Origin: Maylandia zebra
Taxonomy: Eukaryota; Chordata; Actinopteri; Cichliformes; Cichlidae
DNA length: 64,000 nucleotides
Assembly (NCBI RefSeq): GCF_041146795.1
Contig: NC_135176.1
Span: forward strand, 17,495,786 to 17,559,785
Reading direction: 5' to 3'
Each line of letters opens with the position of its first letter. Position 1 is the stretch's first letter. Below, piece by piece: positions 52,757 through 64,000 of this stretch. Made by a program: the position numbers and the translations under genes. The notes beneath the pieces were generated by a model. It saw nothing but the letters and a program-made list of their open reading frames with translations. It ran no database searches and was not told the origin of the DNA.

Positions 52757-55430
52757 GGTTCCTATAATGTCAGAAGGAGACAGGGTCATATCAGTCAATG
52801 TACCACGTATAAGATATATATGACAAGTAAAGGTTAAAAAGTTTGACTAAATATATATACAGTACAATTCAAGATTATTTTATACATTTGTAAACAGTAG
52901 AAACTTTCAACAACTGTCAACAGGAGAAGGAAGATGTATCTGAAATGAACTTACCCACAGTAAAAAGAGGCAACAGTAGTCCTGCTTGCCCAGGGACTTG
53001 CCCAGGGACTACCAATGCATCATTCCTTACATATGGGTTCAAACTCCAATGTTATACAAGAGCAGTTCTTTCTCTGGTAAATTAGTTACCTGTGACACGT
53101 GACAAGTCACTTTTTTTAAATTTAATTTAGTGATATCAGAGAACTGATACTGTTTCACTGTGAGCACCTTTGTGACTGTTGCTGTTACATAAGTACAATG
53201 CTTATAGCAGACTAACGTGTCAAAAAAGACAAACTGACAAACTGATAATAAATACATAAGCTATCATGCTCTTATGGAATGTATTTAGTTTCCTCAGGGA
53301 TTTGACCTAGAGGTTATTTGACCATATTTGAACATTAAATCTAGTTGAAAGGCCTGACATTCCTCTTACGATCCACTTAGGATCAGTCAAAGAAAGAATT
53401 TAGAACCTTTACTAAAACCTTGATGTTTCAAGCTACACTACTTTAAAAAGTATAATTAGGTATTGTCCAGTGGCGTAAATGACACAAGTAAAAGTACTTA
53501 ATACATAAAAATGAGTTGTGTAACCATCAAGAATATTATTAGATTTTAATATGTATTTTATGTACACTGTATTTTCTTATTTTTATACGAATTAAGGCTT
53601 CTAAAAAAAAGAAAGAGCAAATACCAAGAAGTAAAGGGGAAACAATCAAAGTTGCCTCCTATTGATCATTTGTCACAAGACCTTTTAAATATGTTAATAT
53701 TTATAAGAAAATACATGCCCAGTAATCACTCTGAAGGACTATTTTATGTGTCTTACATGACTGTCCACGGAGCTGTGCCTGTAGATTGCAGTAAAGTTAG
53801 TAAACTTTGAAATCGTAGGGCGTCAGCTACAGGTCCTTAATGGCTGCTCATTACATCCAAAAAAGCAGGGGAAGCGCTTTAAAATTATACTTCATAATAG
53901 CTGCACCGATCATGGCTTTGTGTAAGCTAATCATTAGTGCCTCTACGATTTGCAGATAGATTTTCAAGACAGAGTGCAAACTTGTGAGTTAATTTTCATA
54001 ATACCGTTTCACTTGGTGAACCCACTCTTGCTGCTTTGGTTTTACATGCCAGAGAAAAACAACCATCTCAATTTCCTCAGGAAGGAAAAAAATGCAGGTA
54101 TTACTGATGTCTCTGCTGGGTCCTAACACCTGCCGCTTTCTAGTCCCTTTTGGATTTCATTCAGGACTTTTACAGAATAAAAATTATGCTTGGCAGGTGA
54201 ACAGTGAGAGTGGTTTGTCGTATGTTTAGTTTAAAACAATGAAAGTTTAACAGACTCAGTGAGAAGATTTATTTTGGATTTTTTTTTTTAATTATCTTGA
54301 GATAATTGTTTGAGAGACATATGTGCTCATGAGGTTTAAAACATTAGCAAGCTGACTGATTGCAACAGAATTACTTTGAAATTCAAGGGAATTTAAGACA
54401 TCCCTGGCACTGGTCCATATTAGCAGGCAAGATGACACACAGCATGAACATCTCTAAATGCTTCTTAAAAAAAACTATTTGTTTAATGTGTTTGCTCTTT
54501 ATAGAAACACTATCACCAGTAATTTAAGGGCGGTTTTTGCCTGCCTCAAGTTGCAGTGTATAACAATTACTTTGTAAAATCCAGCTGCTACACTTCTACA
54601 GTAAAACTGTAACGTTTAAACAGAATGAAACCTACCAGAGCTTAACTTTAGTCCGGTTATCTGTATGGCACATTCGTGTCTGGCATTTGTAAGAAAGTAA
54701 ATTCACTGACAATTACTGGAACTTATTGTGAGTTGCGGTGACTTTAAATCTGGATAGATTATCTGTTTAAACCTACTGCTTTAACCCTGTTAACCCTTTC
54801 TGCCTGAACGGGTATTATGGTTTATCAGCCACTAACACTGACACGTGATGACTCCTCCCATACTGCTTACTTCTTCTCTGTATTTTCCTGGTTTTGTGTA
54901 AAACACATAAGGAGTGGTAGAGGTCTAGAGGTGCCACACCTGTACAGGGTTTGGTGTGCCGGTCTTTTTTCTTTCTTTTCTCACCAGCAACAGGAGATCA
55001 TTTAGTTTCAGGGTTTTAAATGCCTTGTTTACCTTTTTTATGCATACACATTGACATACTTGCATTAATGATATACTCATTTTAAATTTCTCAAATAAAA
55101 TGTTGGTTGCTTCAGTTCAAAGTGATCTAATTGTTTAAGATGTTACAGATACTAAGAATGACTGCAGTAAATGGGGAATTAAAGTTTCCAAAGAATTATA
55201 AACTAAAGAATAAGGACGATTTTGAGAAGTGCTATGATGTTAAAAAGGATCACCACTGAAACCCTAACTTTCATAGATAATATTGTTCAGGAGGTAGTGT
55301 ATTTTCACAAATAACTGTAGCAGATACATTGTAGCATATTCTAAAAACAATTACCCTATTTTTTGGTTTTTTATTCAAATTTGAAATCTATTTCTTTGTA
55401 TTTATTGATAAAATTTGTGACTTTATAGTG
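52757..55430. other. Spacer upstream of UGT-A, no gene seen
   Basis: AT-rich. Should include the UGT-A promoter, but no clear TATA box or known element stands out. Only short ORFs. Confidence 0.45.
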
Positions 55431-55431
55431 T

Positions 55432-55560
55432 TTTGGCTTACACGTTTGCCTAACAATCAAATGACTCATGTTTCCAGGATGAGACACAAATCCCCTTTTG
55501 GGTTGTACCAGGAAGAGCATCAACTGACATACCGCTCAGTACAGAATTTTCCTGTGTTTG
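55432..55560 (+). repeat. Degenerate tRNA-related SINE-like repeat
   Basis: The motif order TGGCTTAcacGTTTGCC, then 'gacacaaatccccttttggg' and 'taccaggaagagcatcaac', follows a widespread fish repeat whose usual form has 'ttgtgtcaggaagggcatcc'. It is diverged and lacks part of the A-box region. Confidence 0.55.
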
Positions 55561-56454
55561 AAAAGTACCTTTTTGTCCATCAACAACCTGTCTATAACAA
55601 GATAGATTGAATTTTCAGGTCACCCCTGTAGTCTGTGAATGTTCTTTCTGGCAGGCCCTCCCCAACATAACTCTCCTGATACGGAGCTGTTCAGCTGTCC
55701 TGCTGTCCAGCTGCATTTCCTAGCTTTGGGCACAGGCCTGCCACTTCTCTTTGGATTTTTCCTGTTTCTTGCCCCAAGACTCAATGATGGGACCTCTTTT
55801 ATTTTCATTTTAATAGAAAAAGCAATATTGGTTAAATTTCCTTTCTATTTGCGTAAATGCATCTTCTATACTTTGCAGTTGTCTCAAACAGCATTCTCTT
55901 ATTTTGCACCTTATTTTGAAACTACAGAGCACACTATAGCTAAATGCTTTTTTTCTCCATGGGAGAGTCCAGAGGTCTCATTAAGACTTCTGTAAGTGAA
56001 GAGTGCAATAAGTTGGATGTTTGTTAGGCTAACTCTGATTTGTTTTATTTGGTTTTATTAGTTTTGATGTTGAATAAAGATTTAATAAATTAATAAAAAA
56101 TGTAAAAAACTTCCAGTAGAGTGTTTACATGAGTATAAGTCATTCAATATCATTTTAAAAGGCATTCCTGATCAAATGTGATGGATAGCTATATATAGAC
56201 CCTTATAAAGATTATTAGATTTTTTGTCAATGGTTTAAAATGTCAAGATTTTACTTAGCAGTTTTCTTAAAAAGTGGGTCCAATTGACTTTTCTTTGTAT
56301 TTTTTATATGTATTTTTTGTAGCAAAATCAAAGTATCACGTTCTTAAGAAAATGTATTTTTATATGTATTTGTAACTTTGTAAACTACTGTTTTGCATTT
56401 TAGTGAAAATACAAGGTAATACAAGATTTTTTTTCTCATTTTAAAATGGGTCTC
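55561..56454. other. Spacer, no gene recognised
   Basis: A 118-codon + frame (55,639-55,995) has hydrophobic patches but no start context, homologous domain or splice partners that I recognise. The rest is AT-rich. Confidence 0.4.
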
Positions 56455-56795
56455 ATTTAGCTTTGTTTACTTGTTTTTCTTTCTTACTTTTCTACAAAAC
56501 AGAAATTTGAAAATAACAAAAATAGAGAGGAGCAGAGCAGTGACTGCAGACAGCATTAGGAGCATTACATCTAAACACTAAGAGTACCAGGGCATCTTAT
56601 AACCCTCTGCACGCAAGTGATGAGCTCCTTTGTGATGCATCACAAATTCTACCCAGAAGACAGCCTGCTCCATGGCTGTTATTGGATGATCTCTGTGCAA
56701 ACGTGACATTCGTTAAATTTTTTGCCTGTAGCTCTCTTGATGGAGTACTTCTTGCAGGCCTTCCTCAAAACTGTGGCCATCAACATCAATCTGTA
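56455..56795 (-). pseudogene. UGT last-exon pseudogene
   Basis: Reverse-strand similarity to the 3' part of the last exon of the flanking UGT genes (matching 'gtaccagggcatcttata', 'acccagaagacagcctgctc' and 'gatctctgtgcaaacgtgac'). An in-frame TAA replaces the CAA codon of the intact RQNMQR segment (plus strand 'cgttaaattttttgcc' versus 'cgttgcatgttctgcc'), and one codon is missing near 56,580. Similarity stops at about 56,795, before the donor-sugar signature, and exons 1 and 2 were not found nearby. This is a truncated, non-functional copy. Confidence 0.9.
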
Positions 56796-57480
56796 CCCTC
56801 ATACCATCAGAAATGCAGGCTTTATAAAGTGAGAGCTGAAGACAAGCTCAGCGAATGCAACGTTCATGTGAAATGTGTCACCAGCCCATGATTATGCACG
56901 ATTTAAATAAGAGAAATTGTATTTGTAACTGTTAAATATGGAATCATAATTTCTGTGATTTTGCTGATAGTTTATGTTATACATGTAACCAACACAACAA
57001 AAAAGAAAATATAACAATGACTATAATTTCAGGCCTCTCACTGAGATTCTATTTGGAGTGGCTTGGTTGTGCAAAGATGTGTGCGTGTGAGTGTGTGTGT
57101 GTATGTGAGAGAGAGAAGAAAAGGAGGGGGGAGTAACAGAGACACGGAGGAGGCACTAATCTAAGAGGATCTCTGACTTTAACATGTATAATTTGAAAAA
57201 GAAACCTTTGAGTGTATTGTGACTAACGAACACAGAGTTGTGAAGAGAAAACGTATTCCTACAGGGATTTAAAAAGAGGTGGAATCATAAAGAGTCATGA
57301 TACTCATGTTAGACTGAGCTGATGATAAATCCTGTTGAAGTAAATTAGTAAAAACTAAATTAAGTCTTAAGAAAATTATATTCATATGTGATGGAGTTAC
57401 TAACATCAAGTGATTGGATATCACAACAGGTGAGACTAGATGTCATCTCACTGACGTCCAGAAAGAGAGGGGGGAGAAAG
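56796..57480. other. Spacer between the UGT pseudogene and the promoter-like module
   Basis: Contains GT/GA-rich low-complexity (57,081-57,130) and no coding sequence that I recognise. Confidence 0.4.
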
Positions 57481-57490
57481 GAGGACCAGG

Positions 57491-57498
57491 TATAAAAG
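57491..57498 (+). promoter_or_regulatory. TATA-box-like promoter element with a downstream leader-peptide ORF
   Basis: TATAAAAG sits after 'gaggaccagg', with a TGACGTC-like (CRE-type) motif about 45 bases upstream. About 92 bases downstream an ATG (57,590) opens a 23-codon frame, [23 protein letters not shown], that looks like a signal peptide before TAA. No downstream exon was recognised. It may be the relic or first exon of an unknown + strand gene. Confidence 0.35.
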
Positions 57499-58010
57499 TT
57501 TTGTGCAGAAGAGATCATTTATTCATCTTTTAGTCTCCTGTGATATGAGCAGTACAGAAGAATCAACCTAGTTCAACGTTTTAGTAGAGATGCCAGAGCG
57601 ATCAACTTGGTTATGTATTATTCAGCTTTTTCTCTGCTTATTTGTGCTGTGTTCATTATAAATCCAAGAGGATTTGGATTTCTTTTGTTTTTCTGCTGAA
57701 TTACAACTTCCAAGATTTTAATGGTTTTCCTGTGGATAAGAACTTTAAGATTTGGATTTTCACTGCATACTTGGGGATTGAATTTCCAGGTTTACAAATC
57801 ATTAGATTCCATTCTTATTTAAAAGCAACTTAATTTCTTTCCAAATTCAGTTTTAATGCACGCACACAATGTGTGTGAAATGTAGTTCTAGAGGTTTTTT
57901 TTAATTTTTATTGTCACTTCACTTAAGAAAAAAAAATACAGAGTCATAATTAGCATGTTTTGCAGTGAAACTACAACACTAGGGACAATATTTGGAATGT
58001 CCCAGCAAAA

Positions 58011-59858
58011 TTAGCTTTGTTTAGTTTTTATCTTTCTTTGTCTTTGGCGGCACAGAAATCTGAAAACAGCCACAATAGAGAGAAGCAGCACAGTGACCAC
58101 AGACAGCAATATGAACAGTACATCTAAACAGTAGTAAGAGTACCAGGGCATCTTATAAGCTTCTGTACGCAGGTGACGAGCCCCTTTGTGGCGCATCACA
58201 TATTCTACCCAGAAGACTGCCTTCTCCATGGGTGTTATTGGCTGATCTCTGTGCAAACGTGACAGTCTTTGAATGTTCTGCCTGTAGCTCTCTTGATGGA
58301 TCACTTCCTTGAGGCCTTGCTCAAAACTGTGGCCATTAACATCAGCCAGCTGAATAATCTTTCCAGCTCCTCTCTCCTGCAGTCGTAGAAGGTTGTCATA
58401 CTGGTCGAAGAACAAGGGTATGCCGAGCACAGGGACCCCATAGTAAATGGCCTCCTGGACACCATTAGTTCCTCCATGGGCTACAAAGACTTTGGTCTGT
58501 GGATGACCCAGAAGATCTTTCTGTGGCATCCAGTCGACTATTAGTGTGTTGTTTCCCAGTGTAGAGGGTCGGTCTCCTTTATGCTTCCAGATCACCTGAA
58601 CAGAAAAACAAAAAAAAAAATACATTTCAGCTCACAATGTTGAGTAAGAGCACTTATCTTTCTACATGAAGAGGCAACTTGACAAGAAGAATCATTCTGT
58701 TACATAAGCATAGTGTTAACCTGTGCAATTAAGAGACAAAACAAAGCCTGCAGCATTTTTTACCTTCTGGGGCATCTCCGCAAACACGCTGGCGATTTCA
58801 TCTGTAACCTCTTTGGGCAAAGCATCGACATAAGTTCCCAGGCTCGTGATGATGACTCCATGCTTCCCGGCACTCTGAACAAACTCCTCCAGCTCTGCTG
58901 GCAGAGGCCGAGCTGGTTTGCACTGAAATCCTGCTATATAGTCTATGTTTGGCATAGTGGGGCGAGGGAACTCGAACACAAAATCTGATCTGAACAACCA
59001 AATGTCTGCTTCCTGTAGTACTGAGATGACATCACATCCACCCTCAATATACTTATTACACATGTCATCATAGATTGGCAGAAAAATAAAGTTCTGCTGG
59101 AACAAGGTAAAGATATAGAAAAATATATTTTTGATCCTCTGAATAAAGCTCATTTGGTCTGTTAAACCAGATCCTAGCACCGGGATATACGAGAGTGGCG
59201 AAGGGGTCAACACAAAGTGGCCTTCCCCTCTAGGGATCCAGTGTACATAAAGTACTAATGGAAGTTTGAGATATTTGGCTAGAACAGCCCCTGATGGCAT
59301 GGCAGGATCAGTTAGAAGCAGATCATACTGGGAAACTACTAATATTTTCACCATATTTTGATCATCAAGGATTTGATTTATGAACTCAGACCACAATGAA
59401 TGGAATTGAAAAATCATAGAGAGGAATTTTTTTATACATTTGAAGGAATTCAGCAGTGAAGCTCGCTCTCTTTGCATCTAAAAATGGAAAGAGTGTTTAA
59501 AACATGTTTATCACACACAAATTACTTAATTTCCCCATCAAATGGAGCCAAAGATGTCACATACCCTGATGTATTCCTCTATGGACCCATCTAAAAAATG
59601 CTCAAGATCTTCATCCATTTCAATTGTAATGGATGTGTAAAGATCAGACTTTTCAGAGATGTACCAGCTGGTAGACGGCCTGATCACAGTGAGGTTGTGT
59701 CCACTGGCATGAAGTTCTTCGAGAAGGATTTTCAGATTGACCCAGTGGCTGCCATCTACAGGAACCACAAGAATGTTTCCTCCATTGCAATGTGGTGTAA
59801 ATGAAATCAGGAAAAGACTGAGGAAAATGGGCATCCCACAGGCACAAAATGACGGCAT
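58011..59858 (-). CDS. UDP-glucuronosyltransferase B (UGT5/UGT2-like), complete, 3 exons, 530 aa
   Basis: Tandem paralogue of the gene at 49,792-52,756, same strand and exon plan. Exons in coding order: 59,858-59,565, 59,477-58,764, 58,595-58,011, all phase 0, with lengths 294, 714 and 585 nt identical to copy A. Leader MPSFCACGMPIFLSLFLISF, catalytic-type ILVVPVDGSHW (His38), the same UGT signature and membrane anchor, and a tail ending KTKQS. Introns are very short (86 and 168 bases) compared with copy A (720 and 652). Exon 1, which shapes the acceptor-substrate pocket, differs strongly from copy A, while exon 3 is nearly the same, so the substrates probably differ. A Met 8 codons upstream (59,882) is an alternative start. 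An AATAAA for this strand is at about 57,907-57,912. Confidence 0.94.
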
Positions 59859-62182
59859 CGCTTCTGTAACAGACCAAAGCAAATAATGATCCCCTTACTC
59901 ATAACAGACTTCTCGCTGCCTGACGTTCAAGTACAGGTAGTCTTATATGTTCAAACATGGAATGATTTCATATACTTGTATGACAAACGACAGTATACAT
60001 ACTGCAGCAAGATTCCATTCAAATTTTTCCTTACCTATCGTCAGCAGTTTAACTAAAGGAATCCTTGCTCTCTACATAATGTAAATGAGTTACCTGATGT
60101 CTTTCTCCCTAGAGTGCTGTGTTAGCTCTGTGGTTGAGCAGATGACCATATGTCGCATGGCCTGGACGGAGGCAGGGAGTGAGTGGATCAGTCAGACACA
60201 TACATACATCTGGTCAGAAGTTTTAGAATGCCCCAATTTTGTCCCTGCACCCCTTTTGCCTACTTAAAAACACTCCAAGGTATTGTCATGCTACCAATGA
60301 TATGAGTTACATACAGCGCATTTAAATCTTAAATGGGCCAGACCACTATAGTATTGCTAGTAAAATTCCTACATAATCCATTTCCATACCATGAGGTCAG
60401 CATGTCTACGTGGTCTTTATACAAGTTATCCTTTTCTAGGATTATCATTCCTTTCCAGCAGAACAGTAACATACCTCCTTACCCCCATACATCCCAATTG
60501 CAAATTTCAGCTGCGGATCTTGACACTAGAGTTAAATCCAGCGCAGACTTTTCCCCTGAGTTGATATTAATGTTTGTTCCTTGTCCATCATTTGAACATC
60601 CAAATTCCTTCTCATCTATTTGTTCTTCCATTACCTCACCATTCCCATCAGTTCTTTCTCCTTCCTAGCGTGTGCTAAGAGCAATGAAATCCCCAAGTCA
60701 TTTTTCACCATCTTGACATGTCATGCAGTTATAAGAGTAAGGACCCTTTAAAAAAAAAAAAAAAAAAAAGGATTATAGATCATTGTAATGCCTCCCTCTG
60801 TTAGCGTTATAAGAGGATTAAATAAAGTTGTTTTATTATTTTTATATACACAGTGCAGTGTGCTCAAGTTGGCGTTCCATGTTTGAGGGTCAGAAGCTTC
60901 ATCCAGTGGTATGACTGGGCTGAAATATTGAGATGACGTAGTAGCGCAGAGGGTTTTGCAGCATGCTTACACATTACACTTGATAATGGTTATAGGGGTC
61001 AAAGGGAGTCCGAACAAAATGTCCTGAACTAGATATTAGTATCAGTAATGTTAAAATGATCAAGGCTAGGCAGTGAGGTGTTTGTGTGTCCGTCTTTGTG
61101 ATTCCAGGAAAAAGGGGCAGATAGGAGGTCGACGAAGAGCAGACGGAGAGGACATCGAATGGAGACGTCAGGATGGGTTCTGGAAGAAGACTGGCATAAT
61201 AGTCATTTCTTATTGACGCAGTATAAAACCTGTACAGCCCGATGAGGGTCATCCTTTCTGTGAAGACAGGTGGCTGCACTCAGAGAGGTCCAGCGCTTTA
61301 ACCTGTAATTTCAGCTGCTGAAGCAAATTAAATCTTTTAAACGACACATTTTTCCTGTACTTCCTTCTGAAAAATTTTGAACAAGGCACTTCCCTAGCCA
61401 TATTTCTATTGCAGAGTATTCTAGTTTATCTCTTTTTCTGCCCCTTAGTAAGTTATATTTTACTTAAATATTGCATATCCACCACTAGTAGAAAAAAATC
61501 CCTCGTGTCTGACCACCATGCACTTACATACAAAAAAAGGCCTTCTCAAGCCACCTGTACCACCACTATGTTTAAAGTTTTGCCCAGGTGTCTGTATGCC
61601 AATTCATACCATAGCAGTAGTAGGAAAGATTATGAAAATCAGGATTATATATCTGACTTAACTGTTCAACTGTAGTACTCAGTGGATCTCTCACATCTTA
61701 TATCAGGGCTGTCATTCCCACATGCAGAGCAGGTGCTTTCACAATCATTTGGAGTTGTTCTGCTGCGTGCCTCAGTTCACATGTACCATTGATCACACCA
61801 GCTTCTTAGGATCTGTGTTTGTCAAGTTCTCATTCCTTATTTTATTTACTCTTATCCTCATGAGCATCCATGCTTTTTTACATGTGTCATCACTTAAGCC
61901 ATCACTTGACCTTGCAAACTTTCTCAAACCTTCCTTTCATTTCAAATACTCTTCAAAGTAGTTTTAAAATGGCTAACTGATCATCTGCAGAGGAATGACT
62001 CATTCAAAGAGTTTCACTCAGGTTTCAGTAAAGGTTACATATGTGCATATTAAACAAATATGTAAGACTGCTTTCTTGCATTTGCACATCATCTCTAAAT
62101 GTAGAAGCATCCTGTCTCAGAGTGATGCAGAAAAATTAGATCACATATGTATTACCTATAGGATAGACAATTGTGATCTATT
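59859..62182. other. Intergenic upstream of UGT-B, no gene recognised
   Basis: Should include the UGT-B promoter. Holds an A19-A20 run near 60,751. Frames at 60,333-60,668 and 61,409-61,675 (+) are open for about 90-110 codons but show no recognised domain. Confidence 0.4.
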
Positions 62183-62187
62183 ATCAT

Positions 62188-62846
62188 TGTCACGGTAGTG
62201 GGTCGGGTCGACCCAGTATTTTGAGTTTCTTATGTTTTGGTTTATTTTGCATTATGGAATAGTTATTCTCTGGTGATACTGTTTTGATTACAATTATATT
62301 CTGATTCTTTAGTTATCTGATGATGATGTTGATGATGATTATTTCTGGTTTAGGTTTTGTTATCTTGCCCTTATGTTTGGTTTAGGTTGCCTGTGCTTAG
62401 TCTTCTCTGCCCGTATGTCCCTCTGTTTGTCCATGACGTCATTATGCCTGTTTACGAGTCTGTCTCTGTCTGGCGTGTGCTTCCTGTTTTATTTTGTAGG
62501 TCTGTGCCCTTTGTCAGTGCGTTCAGCTTTGTGCTCTCCCTGTCTCGTCAGTGTAATCTACGTCAGCCGTGTCTCCCAGCTGTTTCCTCTTTGCTCCGTT
62601 CACCTCTTGTATTTAGTGTCTGTGTCTTCCCCTACTCGGTGTCGCATCGTTAACGTCTGTTTACCCTCACTTCCTCCGTTTGCCAGCCAGCCTTCCTGCC
62701 TACTCATTCCGTTCTTCCAGTTTAGTTAGTGTTTTTCTGTTCTGCTTCTTACCAGCAATAAAGCTGTGTGTTTTGAATTACTTCCGCCTCAGTGAGTCCT
62801 GCATTTTGGGTCCTCTCTCCCTGCCTGCCCACACTCAGACATGACA
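62188..62846 (+). mobile_element. Solo-LTR-like insertion, copy 3
   Basis: 659-bp segment with ends TGTCACGG...CATGACA, flanked by the 5-bp direct repeat ATCAT (62,183-62,187 and 62,847-62,851). An AATAAA signal (about 62,758-62,763) lies about 85 bases before the 3' end, as expected for an LTR poly(A) site. The T/C-rich inner ORFs (62,357-62,729) have no domain. It is in the opposite orientation to copies 1 and 2. Confidence 0.75.
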
Positions 62847-62854
62847 ATCATAAG

Positions 62855-63160
62855 TTATAAGATGAGATAAACCTTCATTAGTCCCACATGTGGAAAATAT
62901 TTTGGTTATGGCAAAAAGTACAAGTTAAGACCAGTAAAAATAAGGAGAGAAAAACAATAGAATAGAATAAGATTAAAAAAAGTAGAATAAAATACTATAT
63001 GCAATAGATCAAAGTACTAATTATACTGTTATATTGGAAGATTGCACTTGACACTGGGATGTGTCTGTACGCATGTGTGTGGTCACCTGCAGAGACCATC
63101 TTGTAGAGTCTGACAGCAGTAGGAAGGAAAGACCTGTGAAATCTCTCCATCCCACACTGT
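62855..63160. repeat. Diverged interspersed repeat (LINE-derived)
   Basis: Carries 'gagataaaccttcattagtcccacatgtgg' type sequence and 'gacagcagtaggaaggaaag...tctctccatcccacactgtgggcag', both recognisable pieces of a common fish repeat that begins with a TTATTAATCCCAC-like end. Low certainty on the class. Confidence 0.45.
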
Positions 63161-63162
63161 GG

Positions 63163-63320
63163 GCAGTGTTGTTGAGTAACGGAATACATGTACCACCGTT
63201 ACGTATTTAAAATACAAAATATGAGTAACTGTATTCCGTTACAGTTACCATTTAAAAAGGTGGTATTTAGAATACAGTTACTTTGTTGAAATAAATGGAT
63301 TACACGGTGGTATTTTCCTG
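63163..63320. mobile_element. hAT-like element end fragment
   Basis: 'cagtgttgttgagtaacgga' followed by dense repeats of GTAAC/TATTCCGTTAC motifs. The terminus resembles the CAGTGTTGG end of the element at 40,838-41,855 but the subterminal repeats differ. The other end was not found. Confidence 0.55.
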
Positions 63321-63576
63321 TTTCATATTGTCGCGGGTCAGGACTGTTTGGGTTTTGTTTGACAGCTATGTTCCAGGCGGCAGCGTTACGGTTGCCATGG
63401 TTACAGGGTGAGGCGCGCTCTCTGCGACTGTGTGTTTCCTGGGTGAGAGGGCGCCTTTTTGTTGTTGTTGTTGTGCTAAGCTACAGAATGCTACAGGCAT
63501 AGCCCTAAAGAATGTAGCCTCATGGGTAGTGTAGTCCGTGCTGCAGGGAGAATGGACTGCCATACACGTTATGTCC

Positions 63577-63867
63577 CATATGGAAAAGAAATAGTAAAAA
63601 CTTATATGTGATTACTCATGAAAGTGGCCACTTTCATGAGTAAATCATATAAGGCTTACATGATTTACTCATGAAAGTGGCCACTTTCTCATTACTTTCA
63701 TACATTGTTTTAGTAAGTATCCAAAACATACAAGTTTCATTATATAATTTTTCAAGGGATCTTATATCTGTTTTCACTCTTATATGCTTTTCATACAAGT
63801 TTAACACAAGACAGATACAAACTTTATAAGATTTATATATATCTTTTATATATATCTTTTCCATATG
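63577..63867. mobile_element. MITE with outer inverted ends and inner nested palindromes
   Basis: The outer ends CATATGGAAAAGA (63,577-63,589) and TCTTTTCCATATG (63,855-63,867) are exact inverted repeats about 291 bases apart. Inside, TTACTCATGAAAGTGG plus its exact complement form a 32-bp palindrome (63,612-63,643). A longer hairpin pairs 63,621-63,648 with 63,660-63,687 (28 bp, 11-base loop). AT-rich, non-coding. Confidence 0.65.
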
Positions 63868-64000
63868 AGCGCAAGGAGGGAGAAAAAGGAAGTAGAAAAG
63901 TACGAGCTGTCATCGAGCAGAAACGGGAGCTGGAAGTATGTAAATATAATAATAACCAGAGGTCCCTTTACTACGGTTCGAAGCCGTGGACCTTCAGTAA

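Noticed and set aside
55639..55995. 118-codon + strand frame between the UGT genes
   Set aside because: No recognised domain, no promoter, and composition similar to surrounding non-coding DNA.
62357..62729. Two overlapping ORFs rich in Ser/Leu/Val/Cys
   Set aside because: They lie inside the LTR-like element in a pyrimidine-rich stretch and have no domain.
63961..64000. tRNA T-arm-like hairpin with a GGTTCGAAGCC B-box-like core at the window end
   Set aside because: No A box, anticodon arm or acceptor stem could be fitted upstream, so a tRNA gene is not supported.

Overview
This is vertebrate nuclear DNA, almost certainly from a ray-finned fish. The genes are intron-rich with GT/AG junctions that keep phase. 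The neighbouring pair TRPC4-periostin (which is also adjacent in tetrapods) is followed by a tandem UDP-glucuronosyltransferase (UGT) cluster with the N-terminal sequence style of teleost UGT5-like genes. The intergenic DNA is dominated by fish-type repeats: Tc1/mariner, hAT, tRNA-derived SINEs, several LINE families and long CA/TA/TTA microsatellites. The species cannot be fixed from the sequence; a percomorph is a reasonable guess.

Layout. (1) 1-11,853, + strand: an intron and then the last nine coding exons of a TRPC4 cation channel, covering pre-S1 through the pore, TRP box and C-terminal tail, with a 3'UTR to about 12,770. The N-terminal ankyrin exons lie upstream of the window. (2) About 12,770-17,240: intergenic, one SINE. 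(3) 17,249-34,430, + strand: a complete periostin gene with a TATA promoter and 23 coding exons. The phases agree throughout and give a 931-residue protein: signal peptide, EMI domain, four FAS1 domains and a C-terminal tail. One tail exon carries a 39-bp (13-residue) tandem array with six near-identical central units. (4) About 34,430-49,100: a repeat-rich block. It holds a decayed LINE joined to a 5'-truncated restriction-endonuclease-type LINE that ends on a (TA)n tract, a 1,018-bp non-autonomous hAT with a perfect 8-bp target duplication, and a solo LTR split by a 2.4-kb TIR element. (5) 49,150-49,400, - strand: a promoter-like, CpG-containing, exon-like segment that I cannot name. (6) 49,792-59,858, - strand: two intact three-exon UGT genes (530 residues each) with a broken UGT last-exon copy between them. 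(7) 59,859-64,000: intergenic, with a solo LTR, hAT-like and other repeats, and a MITE with nested palindromes.

The three gene neighbourhoods are functionally independent: a plasma-membrane Ca2+-permeable channel, a secreted matricellular adhesion protein, and ER-membrane detoxification enzymes. I found no operon-like or defence-type system. The most interesting points are the periostin repeat array, the TRPC4 tail without the usual PDZ-binding end, the mosaic divergence of the UGT copies, and a family of three LTR-like insertions each bounded by a different 5-bp duplication.
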